The translations under genes were made by a program, and so were the position numbers. From Sorex araneus (taxonomy: Eukaryota; Chordata; Mammalia; Eulipotyphla; Soricidae), in NCBI RefSeq assembly GCF_027595985.1, contig NC_073303.1, positions 25,432,681-25,496,680 of the forward strand: a stretch of DNA of 64,000 nucleotides. Reading direction: 5' to 3'. This document shows positions 27,980-39,199 of the stretch, piece by piece. The first letter of the stretch is position 1; each line of letters starts with the position of its first letter. The notes beneath the pieces were generated by a model. That model was not told the origin of the DNA. It saw only the letters and a list, made by a program, of their open reading frames with translations, and did no database searches.

Positions 27980-30053
27980 CTAAATCCAGTGGCATCGGCG
28001 GGGACAGTTGGGGTCTTGGCTTGAGCAGCTCAGAACCCTTCTGCAGGGGCATATGATGTTGAGGGCTCCCTTGGTCTGTGTGTGGGGTGGAGGGGAGAAT
28101 TGGGGGTCAGTGGGGTGCAAGGGGAATAGGGGCATTAAACTTCGTGGGGGGCAAGGGCACGGAGGGTGGGTGGGTGGTGTGAGCGAGTCCTGGGGTCAGA
28201 CTCATGAGCGTCTGCGCCTGCGTCCTCATCAGCACAGGACACCCAGCTGTGGGTCTGACCGGTTCCTCGGGCTCCGGCGGTGCAGACAGGGCCTCGGGGC
28301 GGAGGGGGTGGCAGGAGGAACTGACCGCGCTGGGCCCTGAGAGAGTAAGGTCTCCCGGCTCCGCCGGCTCACGGCCCTGCTCAGGGCGCATGCTCGCAGC
28401 CAGGCTCCGACCCGCTTCCCAACGGCCCCGCAGAATCTGTTCATACTGGCGGGAGCGTGAGGTGCTTCCAAGAAGGGCAAACTGAGCCCCAGGGCCTGGA
28501 CCCTCCGCCAGCTCTGGTTCAGTGCTCAGATTCCACCATGCAGTGCTGCTGGCTGGCCAAGCCGCCTGGTTCTCCTTTAAATCCAGACCCAGGACCACAC
28601 CCGGTGGCACTTTGTGGACTCTATCCAGAGGGAGTCCCCGCAGGGGAGGGATCAAACCTAGGGTCCCCCTTACAGGCATATGCCCCATCCCTGAACTGTC
28701 TTTCCACCCTGGAGGGAGTTCTGAAGCCCCACTTTACAGATGAGAACACTAAGGCTCCACCAGCAGATATGCCCTGGCTGGGGTCATAGGAATAAGCCCG
28801 GACTCCAGTTCAGGTCCTGCTCTCAAGCTGCAGGGCCAGGCTCTGGGCAGACCGTCAGGTCCTGGTGGCAGGAGCAGGGCCGGGAGGAGCCTTTGCCTCT
28901 GTGAGGCGGAATGGATGGTCTTCATCCCACAAGCCTTTGCAGGGCACCTGGGTGTGTGAGCTCGGGCAGGGGGTCCCAGGAGGAAGGCGCTGCCCTGGCC
29001 ACGCGGGGAGAGTGCCCCAGCCAATAGCAGAGGCAAGGAAGAGGGCACAGGAGGTCAGTTCTGTGGGGTTGAGCCTGGGACAAGGAGCACTGTAGACAGA
29101 GGCTTCCTGCTGCAGACGGCTGGTGTAAAATTGCAGGGCAGGTAGGAGTTTTCCAGCACAGGGAGTCAGAGCAGGTGTGCCAGGCGGCTGTGTTCTTTTA
29201 TTACTGCTTTGGTGGCCACGCCTGCTGGTGCTGGGGTCTGCTGCCGGCCCTGAGCCAGCCGGGCTAGGTGGGCTGGGGCCACAGCCTGCAGGGTCAATCT
29301 GGGGCCTCCCAGGGCTGGAGCCCTCGCACAGCAGCTAAAAGGCATTTTACCTTGAGTGTGGCCAACCCGGGTTCAGTTCCCGGCATCCCATAGGGTCCCC
29401 TGAGCACCACGAGGAGTAATTCCTGGGCACGGAGCCAGGAGTAACCCCTGAGCACCGCCGGGTGTGGCCCCCAAACAAAAACAAAACAACAACAGAGCCC
29501 AGGCCCCCAGCCCCCAAAGCAGGAGCTCAGGCCCGTTGAACCCCTCTCTCTCCAGCCGCCTTCTGAAACCTCCCCCACCCTACTTGCCCAAAGGTCCCCC
29601 CCACTACCCCCCCCTCCTGCTGCACCCGGCCTCACCTGGGGCAGACACAACATGGTAAGTCGTGCCCTGGGGGCACAGAAGGCGCCACCGAGATCGAAGT
29701 TGATGAGGCAACAGTCACTGGAGCACTGGGAGTGGTGGGAGCATCTAGCCCCTTCCTTCTGTGGGGATAGCCCCTGTCACCGGCAACACTCCCCCTCCCC
29801 CACCCCACCCTGCAGTGCAGCAAGAAGGGTCCCTGCCTTGACAAGGCTCTGGGGATCCTGGAAGAGAAGCCCAGGGGGTCACGCCCAAGAACAAATCCTC
29901 CATGGGGCGGGGGTGGGGGGGCTTACTGCCGACTCTCTCTGCACCCACCCGGTTCACAGCAGGCCACAGTTGTCTCACCTTCGAAGACTGCCTGTGGAGA
30001 TGAGCCCCGCAGAGAAGCAGGGCCCCGACCAAGGTCACCAGGGTGTTGCCCAT
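27980..30053 (-). CDS. CLPSL2: Colipase-like protein 2
   Basis: Minus-strand exons 30053-29979 (25 codons), 29758-29636 (41 codons) and 28075-27980 (31 codons plus TAG) give 97 aa, close to the 100 aa I recall for human CLPSL2. All introns are phase 0, with donors GTGAGAC and GTGAGG and acceptors CCCACAG and CACACAG. Residues 1-16 look like a signal peptide (MGNTLVTLVGALLLCG). Exon 2 ends FCAPRARLTMLCLPQ and exon 3 runs TKGALNIICPCRR to CPRRCHWI, both diagnostic for CLPSL2. Eleven cysteines follow the signal peptide. Exon 2 has exactly the 123 nt of CLPS exon 2, so the layout supports paralogy. The human gene is reported mainly in epididymis; lipase-cofactor activity is not shown by sequence. 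An in-frame ATG upstream (about 30116) could extend the N terminus by 21 aa but would bury the signal peptide. Confidence 0.94.
28575..28800 (-). repeat. Old SOR SINE and MIR relic in CLPSL2 intron 2
   Basis: 28575-28715 has GGACCACACCCGGTGGCAC to CTGAACTGTCTTTCC. 28725-28800 has CACTTTACAGATGAGAACAC, an antisense MIR core. Confidence 0.6.
29311..29493 (+). repeat. SOR SINE in CLPSL2 intron 2
   Basis: GGGCTGGAGCCCTCGCACAG to GGTGTGGCCCCCAAAC; ends 143 bp from exon 2. Confidence 0.85.
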
Positions 30054-30394
30054 GGCCTTGGCGGCAGAAGTGGGGCTCTCTGAGCCGGAGGGAGCAGGCA
30101 GGATGAACCCCTCCATGGGCGGAGGGGAGTTAATGGTTAACGGCTGGCTGTAGGCGGGAGACAGCCAGGAGGGAGGGAGGGAGGGAGGGAAGGAGCAAAG
30201 ACGCTGCTGTGAGAGCCGGTGAGAGCCTGCAGCCACTGGGCCCCAGCATTTAGGGGTCCAGGGGGGCTTCTACACATGTTACTTTTTTGGTTTCGGTTTT
30301 GGGGTCACCCAGCAGCACTCATGCCCTCTGCTCAGGAGACTCTCTACCACCCGACCCACTTTCCGGTGGGGGGGCGGTGAAGGGGAAAGTAAAT

Positions 30395-30500
30395 GTTGAA
30401 CGGGGCGTAGGAAGGAGGCACAGCCCAAGCTGAGCACATGTGGGACACCAAGGATTTGAACTCATAGCCAGACTCTTGTAAGGTAGCCACTGTAACCCCC
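30395..30500 (-). repeat. Old tRNA-like SINE head
   Basis: GGATTTGAACTCATAGCC then CCACTGTAACCCCCCTGC. Confidence 0.4.
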
Positions 30501-30775
30501 CTGCTCTGTTATTCTGGGTCCTGCTTTCTGTCTGACTGGCCAGCATGTGAGCATCATCCCACCAAATCTTACCAATTCTCAGCCAATTGCCATGGACGCG
30601 GCATCATGGCCCACGAAGGGTTGGGTCCTCTCTTTCCTGCGGGCAGAACACCGGGTCCTTCCTGGAAGACTGGTGTCCAGTCTCCTTTGGGTCCAGGAGT
30701 TAAAGAAGCAGGCACAGGAGATGAGCCGTGCAAGAGGAATCAAACATTCTTTAAAAAAAAAAAATTGTACATTTT

Positions 30776-30954
30776 TGGGGCTGGAGCCAGAGCACAGCGG
30801 GTAGGGCATTTGCCTTGCACGTGGCTGACCCAGGTTTGATTCCCAGTGTCCCATATGATCCCCTGAGCACCTCCAGGGGTAATTCCTGAGTGCAGAGCCA
30901 GGAGTGACCCCTGTGCATCACCGGGTGTGACCCAAAAAACAAAATAAAATAAAA
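30776..30954 (+). repeat. SOR SINE with TSD
   Basis: AAAATTGTACAT flanks it (about 30763 and 30952). Confidence 0.93.
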
Positions 30955-30967
30955 TTGTACATGTTGT

Positions 30968-31098
30968 TTTTGGGCTCAGGGCTTGCTCCTGGCTCTGCAC
31001 TCGAGGGTCACTCCTAGAGGGGCTTGGGGACCTTATAGGATGCTGGGGATCAAACCTGGCCAGGAGCAGGGTATGTGCCTCTCCCCTGGGCTACTCAA
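30968..31098 (-). repeat. SOR SINE, truncated
   Basis: GGGCTCAGGGCTTGCTCC to GGGCTACTCAATCTGG. Confidence 0.7.
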
Positions 31099-31111
31099 TC
31101 TGGAATTGAGC

Positions 31112-31294
31112 TTTCTTTCTTTGAGGGGGGGTGTTGGGGCCCACACCCAGGATGCCAGGATGTTCAGTGCTTACTCTGCACTCAGGGATCACTCCTGGTG
31201 GTGCTCAGGGGTCTATATGGGACACCAAGGATCGAACCCAGGTCAGCTGCATGCAAGGCAGTCGCCCCACCCGCTGTATGATTGCCCTGACCCC
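31112..31294 (-). repeat. SOR SINE, older
   Basis: GGGGCCCACACCCAGGATGC to TATGATTGCCCTGACCCC. Confidence 0.8.
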
Positions 31295-31830
31295 AGATTG
31301 GAGGTTCTTTGCCGGCGCATTCCCCGGCCCCACACCCTGTTCCTGGTCTCCACAGGGCAACATGTCTCTGACAGTGGCCTTGGCAGCTGGCTGTGGCCCT
31401 TGGCCGTGGTCCTGCTGTGCTGCTCTCAGGGCCCCTGGCGGCCTGTGCCTTTCAGGCCTCCCCCAGCTCTGCGTTCTCTCTCTGGGGGTTGGGCAGTGGT
31501 GACCTCCTGGACCCCCCTCTGCTCTCTGGGCCCATCCCTCTGGCTGGGCGCTGCTCTTTGGCTAACGCACCCCTGCAGTGCCTGTTCTCCCGAGCTCCCT
31601 CCCTCTGTCTTACAGGAAACCGAACAAAGCTGGCTCTGGCCCAAGGCCAGTCCCGAGCACAGATTCAAGGTCTCTCTGTTTTCTCTGGGTCCCACTCCCA
31701 AGGCCCCGCTGTTTTGCCCAAACCAAGAACTCTTTCCCGTTCCCAAACGTGCTCTCGGGCACGGAGTCAGTCCCTCGGCCTAGCGAACTGCCTAGTGTTG
31801 GAGAAAAGATTACTACTAGAATCCTGCCTG
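31295..31830. other. Unassigned intergenic segment
   Basis: Open frames here continue into the simple repeat and have no protein I recognise. Confidence 0.35.
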
Positions 31831-32677
<847 letters not shown>

Positions 32678-32689
32678 ATGCCAGGATTG

Positions 32690-32765
32690 AGCCCACAGTC
32701 TCACATGCCAAACAATCTCACATGCCAAACAAGTGCTCTACTGCTGAACTGAATCCCCGGCCTCT
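32690..32765 (-). repeat. Old tRNA-like SINE head
   Basis: The tract is probably its tail: GGATTGAGCCCACAGTCTC to GAACTGAATCCCCGGCC. TCACATGCCAAACAA is doubled. Confidence 0.55.
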
Positions 32766-32784
32766 GCTTTCTTTTCTTTTCTTC

Positions 32785-33105
32785 ATTTGAATTTATTTTA
32801 TTAAAGAACCATGAGTTACAAAGTTCTTGATAGTTGAACTTTTGACAAATAATGTTCTAGCACCAATCCCAACACTGTGTCAACTTCCTTCTTCCAGTGA
32901 CCCCAAGTTCCCACCCCCTGCCACCTGGACAGACATATTTTAAAGTTCTGTGGTTGTGGTTTGGATCTCGTGTTTTCAGTGTCGTTGGCTCTGTGGCTAG
33001 CACACTCCTCCACGTTACGGATGTACTAAGGCCCCTGACCCTGCTCCCCCTAACTTCCCTTCCTCATCTTCTTACTTCCCCCCTTGATTTCTTTTTTTAA
33101 ATTTG
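32785..33105 (-). repeat. L1 3-prime end
   Basis: GAACCATGAGTTACAAAG, GATAGTTGAAC and CACTGTGTCAACTTCC parallel the segment at 40206-40440. Confidence 0.65.
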
Positions 33106-33195
33106 ACTTTGGCCTACAATATTAATTTCAGAGTTTCACCTCAAATCTCCATCTCTGTCATTGGTCCTTCCACCTGTTTTCTATTTTTTAATTTT

Positions 33196-33349
33196 TTGGG
33201 GGGGCCCTACCTGGCAGTGCTCAGGGCTTACTCCTGGCTCTGCACTCACAGATTACTCACATATGAAGGACCATAGGGGGTGCCAGGGATTGAACCCAGG
33301 TCAGCTGTAGAAGGCAAGTGCCCTACCCATTGTACTATCTCTCCAGCCC
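33196..33349 (-). repeat. SOR SINE with TSD
   Basis: CACCTGTTTTCTA before, CACCTATTTTCTA after. Confidence 0.88.
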
Positions 33350-33656
33350 CACCCACCTATTTTCTAACTCCACAAATCCCCCCTAACCCATGCCCCGGTC
33401 CTCTCTCCTATCTCCTTGGCAATGCTCTCTCTTTTGTGCTCTGTTCCCAACTCACTGACTCCAGCACGGCCCGAGTGTTAGGAGAAGGTGCAGTGAAGCT
33501 TCCCTCTCCTTGACTGAGCCTGGCCGGCCTGATTCACGGGCCGAACACAGCGGCCACTTGACTCCCCTTGTAAGCAGTGCTGAATTGCTTCCTGCCCGGC
33601 GCATGTCACTGGGTTCCCACTGCACGGAGACGCCTCCCTCTTTCCAGGGACTCGGT

Positions 33657-33735
33657 CTGAGGGCTAGAAAAATAGCACAAGAGTCAGGCACTCGCCTTGA
33701 GTGTAGCCGACCCCAGTTCCATCTACCTTGCGAAA
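33657..33735 (+). repeat. SOR SINE head fragment
   Basis: GGGCTAGAAAAATAGCACAAG to GACCCCAGTTCCATC. Confidence 0.65.
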
Positions 33736-33749
33736 TTAAAAACCTGAGG

Positions 33750-34310
33750 CTGTAACCGGGGGCACCTCTAGCCTTGAGAGCCTCCTCCGACCCCGCCACA
33801 GCAGGGGTCAGAACTCAGGAAGGACCTGAGCCTCACCCCGACTCGTCCAGTCCTGCGAATGCTCTTGTGGGACCCCAGGAAGGGGCAAGAGTCGTCGGGA
33901 TCCACGGACTCAGCCCTCTCTGCCTTCCTGCTTCCTTCCTGCTCCGTTGTCTGGATCCGGGCCCCGGCGTCTCCAACAATCACACAGCGACAATTTTCAG
34001 AAGTCACCTCTCTCTGTTCTATTCCTATTGACTACTCACTTATTGTTTTGCCACTTGTGACTCATCAGCAGATCGGGCGGGAGCAGGTGCCAAGCATGTA
34101 AGGGAAAAAATCTCTCTTCACGTCTGTTCTCCCTCCCCGGGCAGGAGAGGAGGTGCTTGCTGTAAGGCAGCTATGATGGGGGAAGAGAGGGAGAGAAAGG
34201 TGGGGGGGCGGGGCTGGCAGTTGAGCTTCTGCTTCAGCCTCTGGCTCCTTGGCAGCTGGTCACAGAGCTCTCAACGGCCCCAAAGTTCCCACATTTGAGT
34301 GGAAAGTTGG
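33750..34310. other. Unassigned intergenic segment
   Basis: No repeat or exon recognised. Confidence 0.35.
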
Positions 34311-34311
34311 G

Positions 34312-34477
34312 AACTGGTCTGGTTTCTTGGGTTTTGTGATTTGAACCACCACTGGCAATGCTCAGGGCTTGCTTCTGGCTCTACACTCGGAGATCATTCC
34401 GGGTGGGGTTTGGTCGCTGGGGATAGAACACATGCAAGGCAAGCAACTTACCCGATACACTATTGCTCCTGTCCCAG
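34312..34477 (-). repeat. SOR SINE, older
   Basis: GAACCACCACTGGCAATGC to CACTATTGCTCCTGTCCC. Confidence 0.75.
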
Positions 34478-34528
34478 GAAATAATGTATATATATTTTTT
34501 GCTGTCTGCACGGGGTGGGGTGGTAAGG

Positions 34529-34700
34529 CTGAGGGGGCTACATGGTTGGGGGGTGTGGTCTGCATGGTGGGGGTGGGGGAATGCACTGGTAGGTGAGGGG
34601 GCTGAACAATGGGGGGGTGTAGTCTGCATGGTGGGGGTCGGAGGCTGCTCAGTGAGGGGGGTGGTTGTACTGGTGGAGGGTCGTGTTCTGCATGGCCAAG
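34529..34700 (+). repeat. G-rich minisatellite, about 65-bp period
   Basis: GTGGTCTGCATGGTGGGGGT (34553), GTAGTCTGCATGGTGGGGGT (34618) and CGTGTTCTGCATGG (34682) mark three units. Confidence 0.8.
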
Positions 34701-34756
34701 GTCACGAGGCACCCACAGAGGACCGGTTGACGTGGAGGCAGGAAGGGAACTAATTT

Positions 34757-34935
34757 TTTTTTTTTTTTTTTTGCTTTTTGGGTCACACCCGGCATGCACA
34801 GGGGTTACTCCTGGCTCTGCACTCAGGAATTGCCCCTGGCGGTGCTCAGGGGACCATATGGGATGCTGGGAATTGAACCCAGGTCGGCTGCGTGCAAGGT
34901 AAATGCCCTACCTGCTGTGCTATCGCTCCAGCCCC
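34757..34935 (-). repeat. SOR SINE with TSD
   Basis: AGGGAACTAATTTTT flanks at about 34745 and 34935. Confidence 0.95.
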
Positions 34936-34964
34936 AGGGAACTAATTTTTAAAATAAATTTAAA

Positions 34965-35440
34965 GGTTTGGAGAAAGAGTACAGAAAACAAGGCGCATTA
35001 CGTGGTAAGTGATCAACCTGGTTCCATCCCTGGCACCACATCTGGTCCCCCAAATACCTTCGGGAGTGACCCATGATCAGAAAGCCAGGAAGAAGCAGGT
35101 TGAGGCCACAGAAATGACAAACCAAAACAGTGGCTGAAGTGATAGTACAGCGGGTAGGGCATTTGCCTTGCATGCAACCAACCCAGGTTCGATCTCCGGC
35201 ATCCCATATGGTCCCCCAGGGCACCACCAGGAGTAATTCCTGAGTATGGAGTAGCCCAGGATTGAATCCCGCTTGGCCATGTGCTAGGCTAGTATTTCAC
35301 TCCCTGTACGATCTCTCCAGTCCCATCACACATTTTATGGCAGCGATAAGTTTGTGGTGGTGCTCAGGGAGATGGGATCAAACCAGAGTTGGCCACAAGC
35401 AAGACAAGCATCTACCATTGTACTAACTCTCTGCCCGCTC
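34965..35440. repeat. Cluster of four SOR SINE pieces
   Basis: 34965-35125 (+, old), 35130-35257 (+, good head, cut tail), 35258-35325 (-, head end only) and 35350-35440 (-, head half). The third looks like the remains of an older copy broken by the second. Confidence 0.7.
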
Positions 35441-35792
35441 ACACCCCTTTTTCGTTGCGATGCATGCAGGGGTGCGATGCATGCAGGGGTCTCGCCCCTC
35501 TTGGTGGCTGTTTGGATGCACTCTGCTGCATTGCAGCTGGAAACCACAGTGGCATGCCAGCTTGCTGACGTCAGAGCTGCCGGAATTGTTCTGGGCACCT
35601 ACATATACCTGGGACTCGGGGTCCATACCCCTGTAAGGCAGGCATTGCAAGCTGGAGTGCCTAGACTGTGGCACTGTTGCTCTGGGAGCTTGTTTCTTAG
35701 CTTGCTTCTTCCTAGGAGCAGCTCTGCAGTTACTTGCAGGTGAGGATAATGCAAGGAGAGGAGAGGAGAGGAGATGCTCAGCATTTTGGGGT

Positions 35793-35949
35793 GGTGTCAC
35801 ACCCAGCTATGCACAGGGGTTACTCCTGGTCATGCACTCTGGAATCACTCTTGGCGGTGCTCAGGGGACCATATGGGATGCTGGGAATCGAACCGGGGTC
35901 GGCTGTATGCAAGGCAAACGCCCTACCCGCTGTGCTACCGCTCCAGCTC
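35793..35949 (-). repeat. SOR SINE
   Basis: GTGTCACACCCAGCTATGC to GCTACCGCTCCAGCTC; poly-T tail is lost. Confidence 0.9.
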
Positions 35950-36072
35950 TGAGAAGCTCAGCTTTAAGGCAACCCCATTAGCTCAAGAACCTGGCGAGAC
36001 CAATCTGCAGGAAGTTGTCTCCTGAGGGCCACATTCCCTTTGACCTTTTCTTTTTGAAACAAATTCAAAACA

Positions 36073-36237
36073 GGGGCTAAAGCGATAGTACAGTGGATAG
36101 GGCATTTGCCTTGCATGGGGCTTATCTGGATTCGATCCTGGCATCCCATCTGTTCCCCCAGAGGAATAATTCCTGAGTGCAGAGCCAAAAGCAACCCCTG
36201 AGCATTGTCCGGTGTGGCCCAAAAAGAGAAAAAAAAA
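36073..36237 (+). repeat. SOR SINE with TSD
   Basis: TTCAAAACAG flanks (36064 and 36239). Confidence 0.9.
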
Positions 36238-36332
36238 TTTCAAAACAGCTCTTTGAAATGCCCTATTACCTTGCTTACAGCAAAAAAATACATTTTCCAT
36301 CATTTTCAACATGACTTTAAAAATGAGACACC

Positions 36333-36510
36333 AGGGGCCGGAGTCCAGGGAGGAGGGCATTTGACATGCACGCGGTCGACCTGGGTTTGATCTCTGGCAT
36401 CCCATATGGTCTCCAGAGCATCGTCAGAAGTAATTCCTGAGTGCAGACAGGAGGAACTCCTGAGCATCGCTGGGTGTGACCCAAAAAGCCAAAAAAAAAA
36501 AAAAAAACCC
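36333..36510 (+). repeat. SOR SINE
   Basis: GGGGCCGGAGTCCAGGGAGG to poly-A; A-box region altered. Confidence 0.88.
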
Positions 36511-36789
36511 AAACCAAAAAACAGACAATAGTTAAATGTATCTGAATAATCCCACAAGTAGGAACTTCAGTCTTATTCTCCTGCCTCTATTTGCTCAGTG
36601 CTTCAAAGATGGCAAACTTGTTACAAAAATGAGTCTTCTGGATGCCTAGCCTAAGAGGAACCCAGGAAAGCATCATCTGCCTGCACTGGCCTTCCCTGGA
36701 GAAGCTGTGAAGACGCACACACAGAGTATGAAACTGTTTCCCCTATAAACGCTGCCTCAAAGTTCCTGATAATTGTTGCTGGCTTGTTT

Positions 36790-36862
36790 TTATTTCCAAG
36801 AACTGGGGATGGAGCCAGGCTCTCTACTTGCTAGGCACGTGCTCTCCTTCTGAGCCACACCT
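36790..36862 (-). repeat. Old tRNA-like SINE head (non-SOR)
   Basis: GGGGATGGAGCCAGGCTCTC to CTTCTGAGCCACACC. Confidence 0.5.
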
Positions 36863-37129
36863 TTGTTTTCGCCTCTCCTACATATCCCGGAGGAAAACAA
36901 CTACAGAAGTCTTGGCAACTTAGAAGCCAAATACTTTCCACCAGCACCTCAGACTGTACCGTAATTCCATCAGAGGGGAACTGATTTCGCCCTCCTAAGC
37001 CCAGGCAGCCTGCCGTCATAGAAAACTCTTCCTTCCATTTCCTGGAAAAGCAACCCAGCCCCGCCTCTTCCATGAAGCCTTCTTAGAATCAACAGAGAAG
37101 ATCAAATGTTTTCTTGAAGACATAATGTT

Positions 37130-37258
37130 CAATCCTCCTGAGCATCTCGTAGGATCCTCTGAGCATCACCAGGAACGATCCCTGAGCACTGAGCAAGGAG
37201 TTAAGCCCTAAGCACTGCCTGTGTGGCCCAAAATTAAAACAAACAGACAAACAAACAG
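37130..37258 (+). repeat. SOR SINE tail
   Basis: GGATCCTCTGAGCATCACC to GTGTGGCCCAAAATTAAAAC. Confidence 0.65.
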
Positions 37259-37312
37259 GATCCAAATGTTATTTTAGCAGATTACTGTTTTATTTAAAAT
37301 AATTCCCCCCAG

Positions 37313-37490
37313 GGGCTGGAGCGATAGCACAGTGAGTAAGGCGTTTGCTTTGCCTGCAGTCAACCCGGGTTCGATTCCCAGCATCCCATATGGTCCCCTG
37401 AGCACCACCAAGAGTAATTCCTGAGTGCAGAGCCAGGAGTAACCCCTGTGCATCGCCAGGTGTGACCAAAAAAAAATTAAAAAATAAAAT
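37313..37490 (+). repeat. SOR SINE with TSD
   Basis: ATAATTCCCC flanks at 37299 and 37499. Confidence 0.92.
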
Positions 37491-37599
37491 AAACTAAGAT
37501 AATTCCCCAAAAAAATATATAATTATTTGCCTAATTTGATGATACTCTGCCATTTAACTTCCATTGATACATAAAGATCATCAGTCCAGTTTAAAGGAC

Positions 37600-37690
37600 A
37601 GGGTGAGCCCATGTGGTGTATTTAGGAGGCCCAAGTTCAACTCCCCAGCACCTTATGGTTCCCCAAGCACTACCAGCTATGCCCTCTAAA
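37600..37690 (+). repeat. Old SINE fragment
   Basis: CCCAAGTTCAACTCCCCAGC to GGTTCCCCAAGCAC. Confidence 0.45.
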
Positions 37691-37798
37691 CTACACCGAA
37701 ACAGCCATTCACCCAAGCCCGAGGTTTTTCTTCAACAGTCTTTAGTTGATCACAACTGTCGTCTTTTTTACTGTTGTTTTTTAATGTTGAAATTTTCT

Positions 37799-38484
37799 TT
37801 TTTTTCACTATTTTTTTTTAATTGAATCACCGTGAAAAAAGTTACAAGGCTTTCAGGTTTAAGTCTCAGTCATACAATGATCAAACTCCCATCCCTTCAC
37901 CAGTGCACACGTTCCACCACCAAGAACCCCAGTATACCTCCCATCCCACCCCCACCCCCTGCCTGTGTGACTAATGATCTTCACTTTACTCTCTCTTTAC
38001 TTTGATTACATTCACTATTTCAACAGAAAACTCACTATTATTATTTGGAACTTTCCCCCCAACAATCAAACCCGCTGAAAAGGCATCACTTGATAATTTG
38101 TTTTCCATTGCTGAGAATGAAGAGTATATGAGGTCGAGGCTGCGCGGTTTTGGATTTCTGGTATTTTAGTAATTATGTCCAGAGAAATTTCTGCCAGAAG
38201 TCGCGTCACTGCAAGCTCGTACCTCCGGTTAGTGGGCTCTATAAGATGGCGGTCGCCACGCGGCCACCACCGCCGCCGCCACTGTGGAAAGAAAAGGCCG
38301 AGAGAGAAAAACCTTTCCCCTCCCGGGGCGGCATGGGGTCGCAGCTCAGTTCATAGTCTAGAGGCATTTCTGTAAAAAGTCTCTGGGTGCCGAAATTAGT
38401 TAGTGGGCCTCCAGGATCATGGTCTTTCAGGAGCAGAGGAGCCATTCGTGTGCGGCCACTCGGGGTCTCATCTGGGCAGAGAGC
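37799..38484 (-). repeat. Composite L1-like non-autonomous element, copy 2
   Basis: TTTAATGTTGAAATTTT at about 37781 and TTTAACGTTGAAATTTT at about 38487 are a 17-bp TSD with one mismatch. The minus-strand 3-prime part resembles the shrew L1 end; the 5-prime part is GC-rich with CCGCCGCCGCC and a YY1-like AAGATGGCGG. No long ORF. Confidence 0.8.
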
Positions 38485-38521
38485 GTTTAACGTTGAAATT
38501 TTGCCTCACAAATTTGTTGTC

Positions 38522-38685
38522 ATTCCTTTTGGGTCATACCCGGCGGTGCTCAGGAGTTACTCCTGGCTCTGCACTCAGGAATTACTCCTGGCAGTGCTCT
38601 GGGGACCATATGGGATGCCAGGGATAGACCCTGGGTCGGCCGCGTGCAAGGCAAACGCCCTACCCTCTGTGCTATCGCTCTGGCC
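38522..38685 (-). repeat. SOR SINE
   Basis: Inserted beside the composite element; TTGTCATTC on both sides. Confidence 0.9.
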
Positions 38686-38807
38686 CTTGCTTGTCATTCT
38701 TGCCATGGACCTGGTTTCAGTTTATGTTGACTTTAGTTCATCCCAGCTTTAATATATGTTCTGCCCAAGTGAACATTACAACAGCTTCTGCTATTTTGTG
38801 CGCCTGG

Positions 38808-38970
38808 GTTTTTTGTTTTATTCTCTTGGTGAGGGGGAACATACCCAATGGCACTCAGTACCTGCTGCTCCTGGCTCTGTGCTCACCATTCACTCCTGGT
38901 AGTGCATGGAGAGGGGGAGGGGCATGTGGTTCTGAGGATCCAACCATGTGTGAGGCAAAAGCCTTGTCCC
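38808..38970 (-). repeat. SOR SINE, old
   Basis: GGGGGAACATACCCAATGGC to GCAAAAGCCTTGTCCC. Confidence 0.65.
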
Positions 38971-39054
38971 ACCGCCCCCCACCCCACCCACCTGGCAAAC
39001 GCCTTGTCCCCCCCCCAACCCCGTCTGTCTCTACGGCTCCATTATTGTGAGGTT

Positions 39055-39199
39055 TTCTTTCTGTGTTTGTCCACACCTGGTGTTGCTGGTGGCTTCCTCC
39101 TGACTCTGTGCTCAGGCATCACTCCTGCAGTGCTCTGGGGACCATGTGGGGTACCCACGCAAGGCAAGTGCCCTCCCTGCTGTACTATCTCTTCAGCCT
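39055..39199 (-). repeat. SOR SINE, older
   Basis: TGTCCACACCTGGTGTTGC to TACTATCTCTTCAGCC. Confidence 0.8.
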
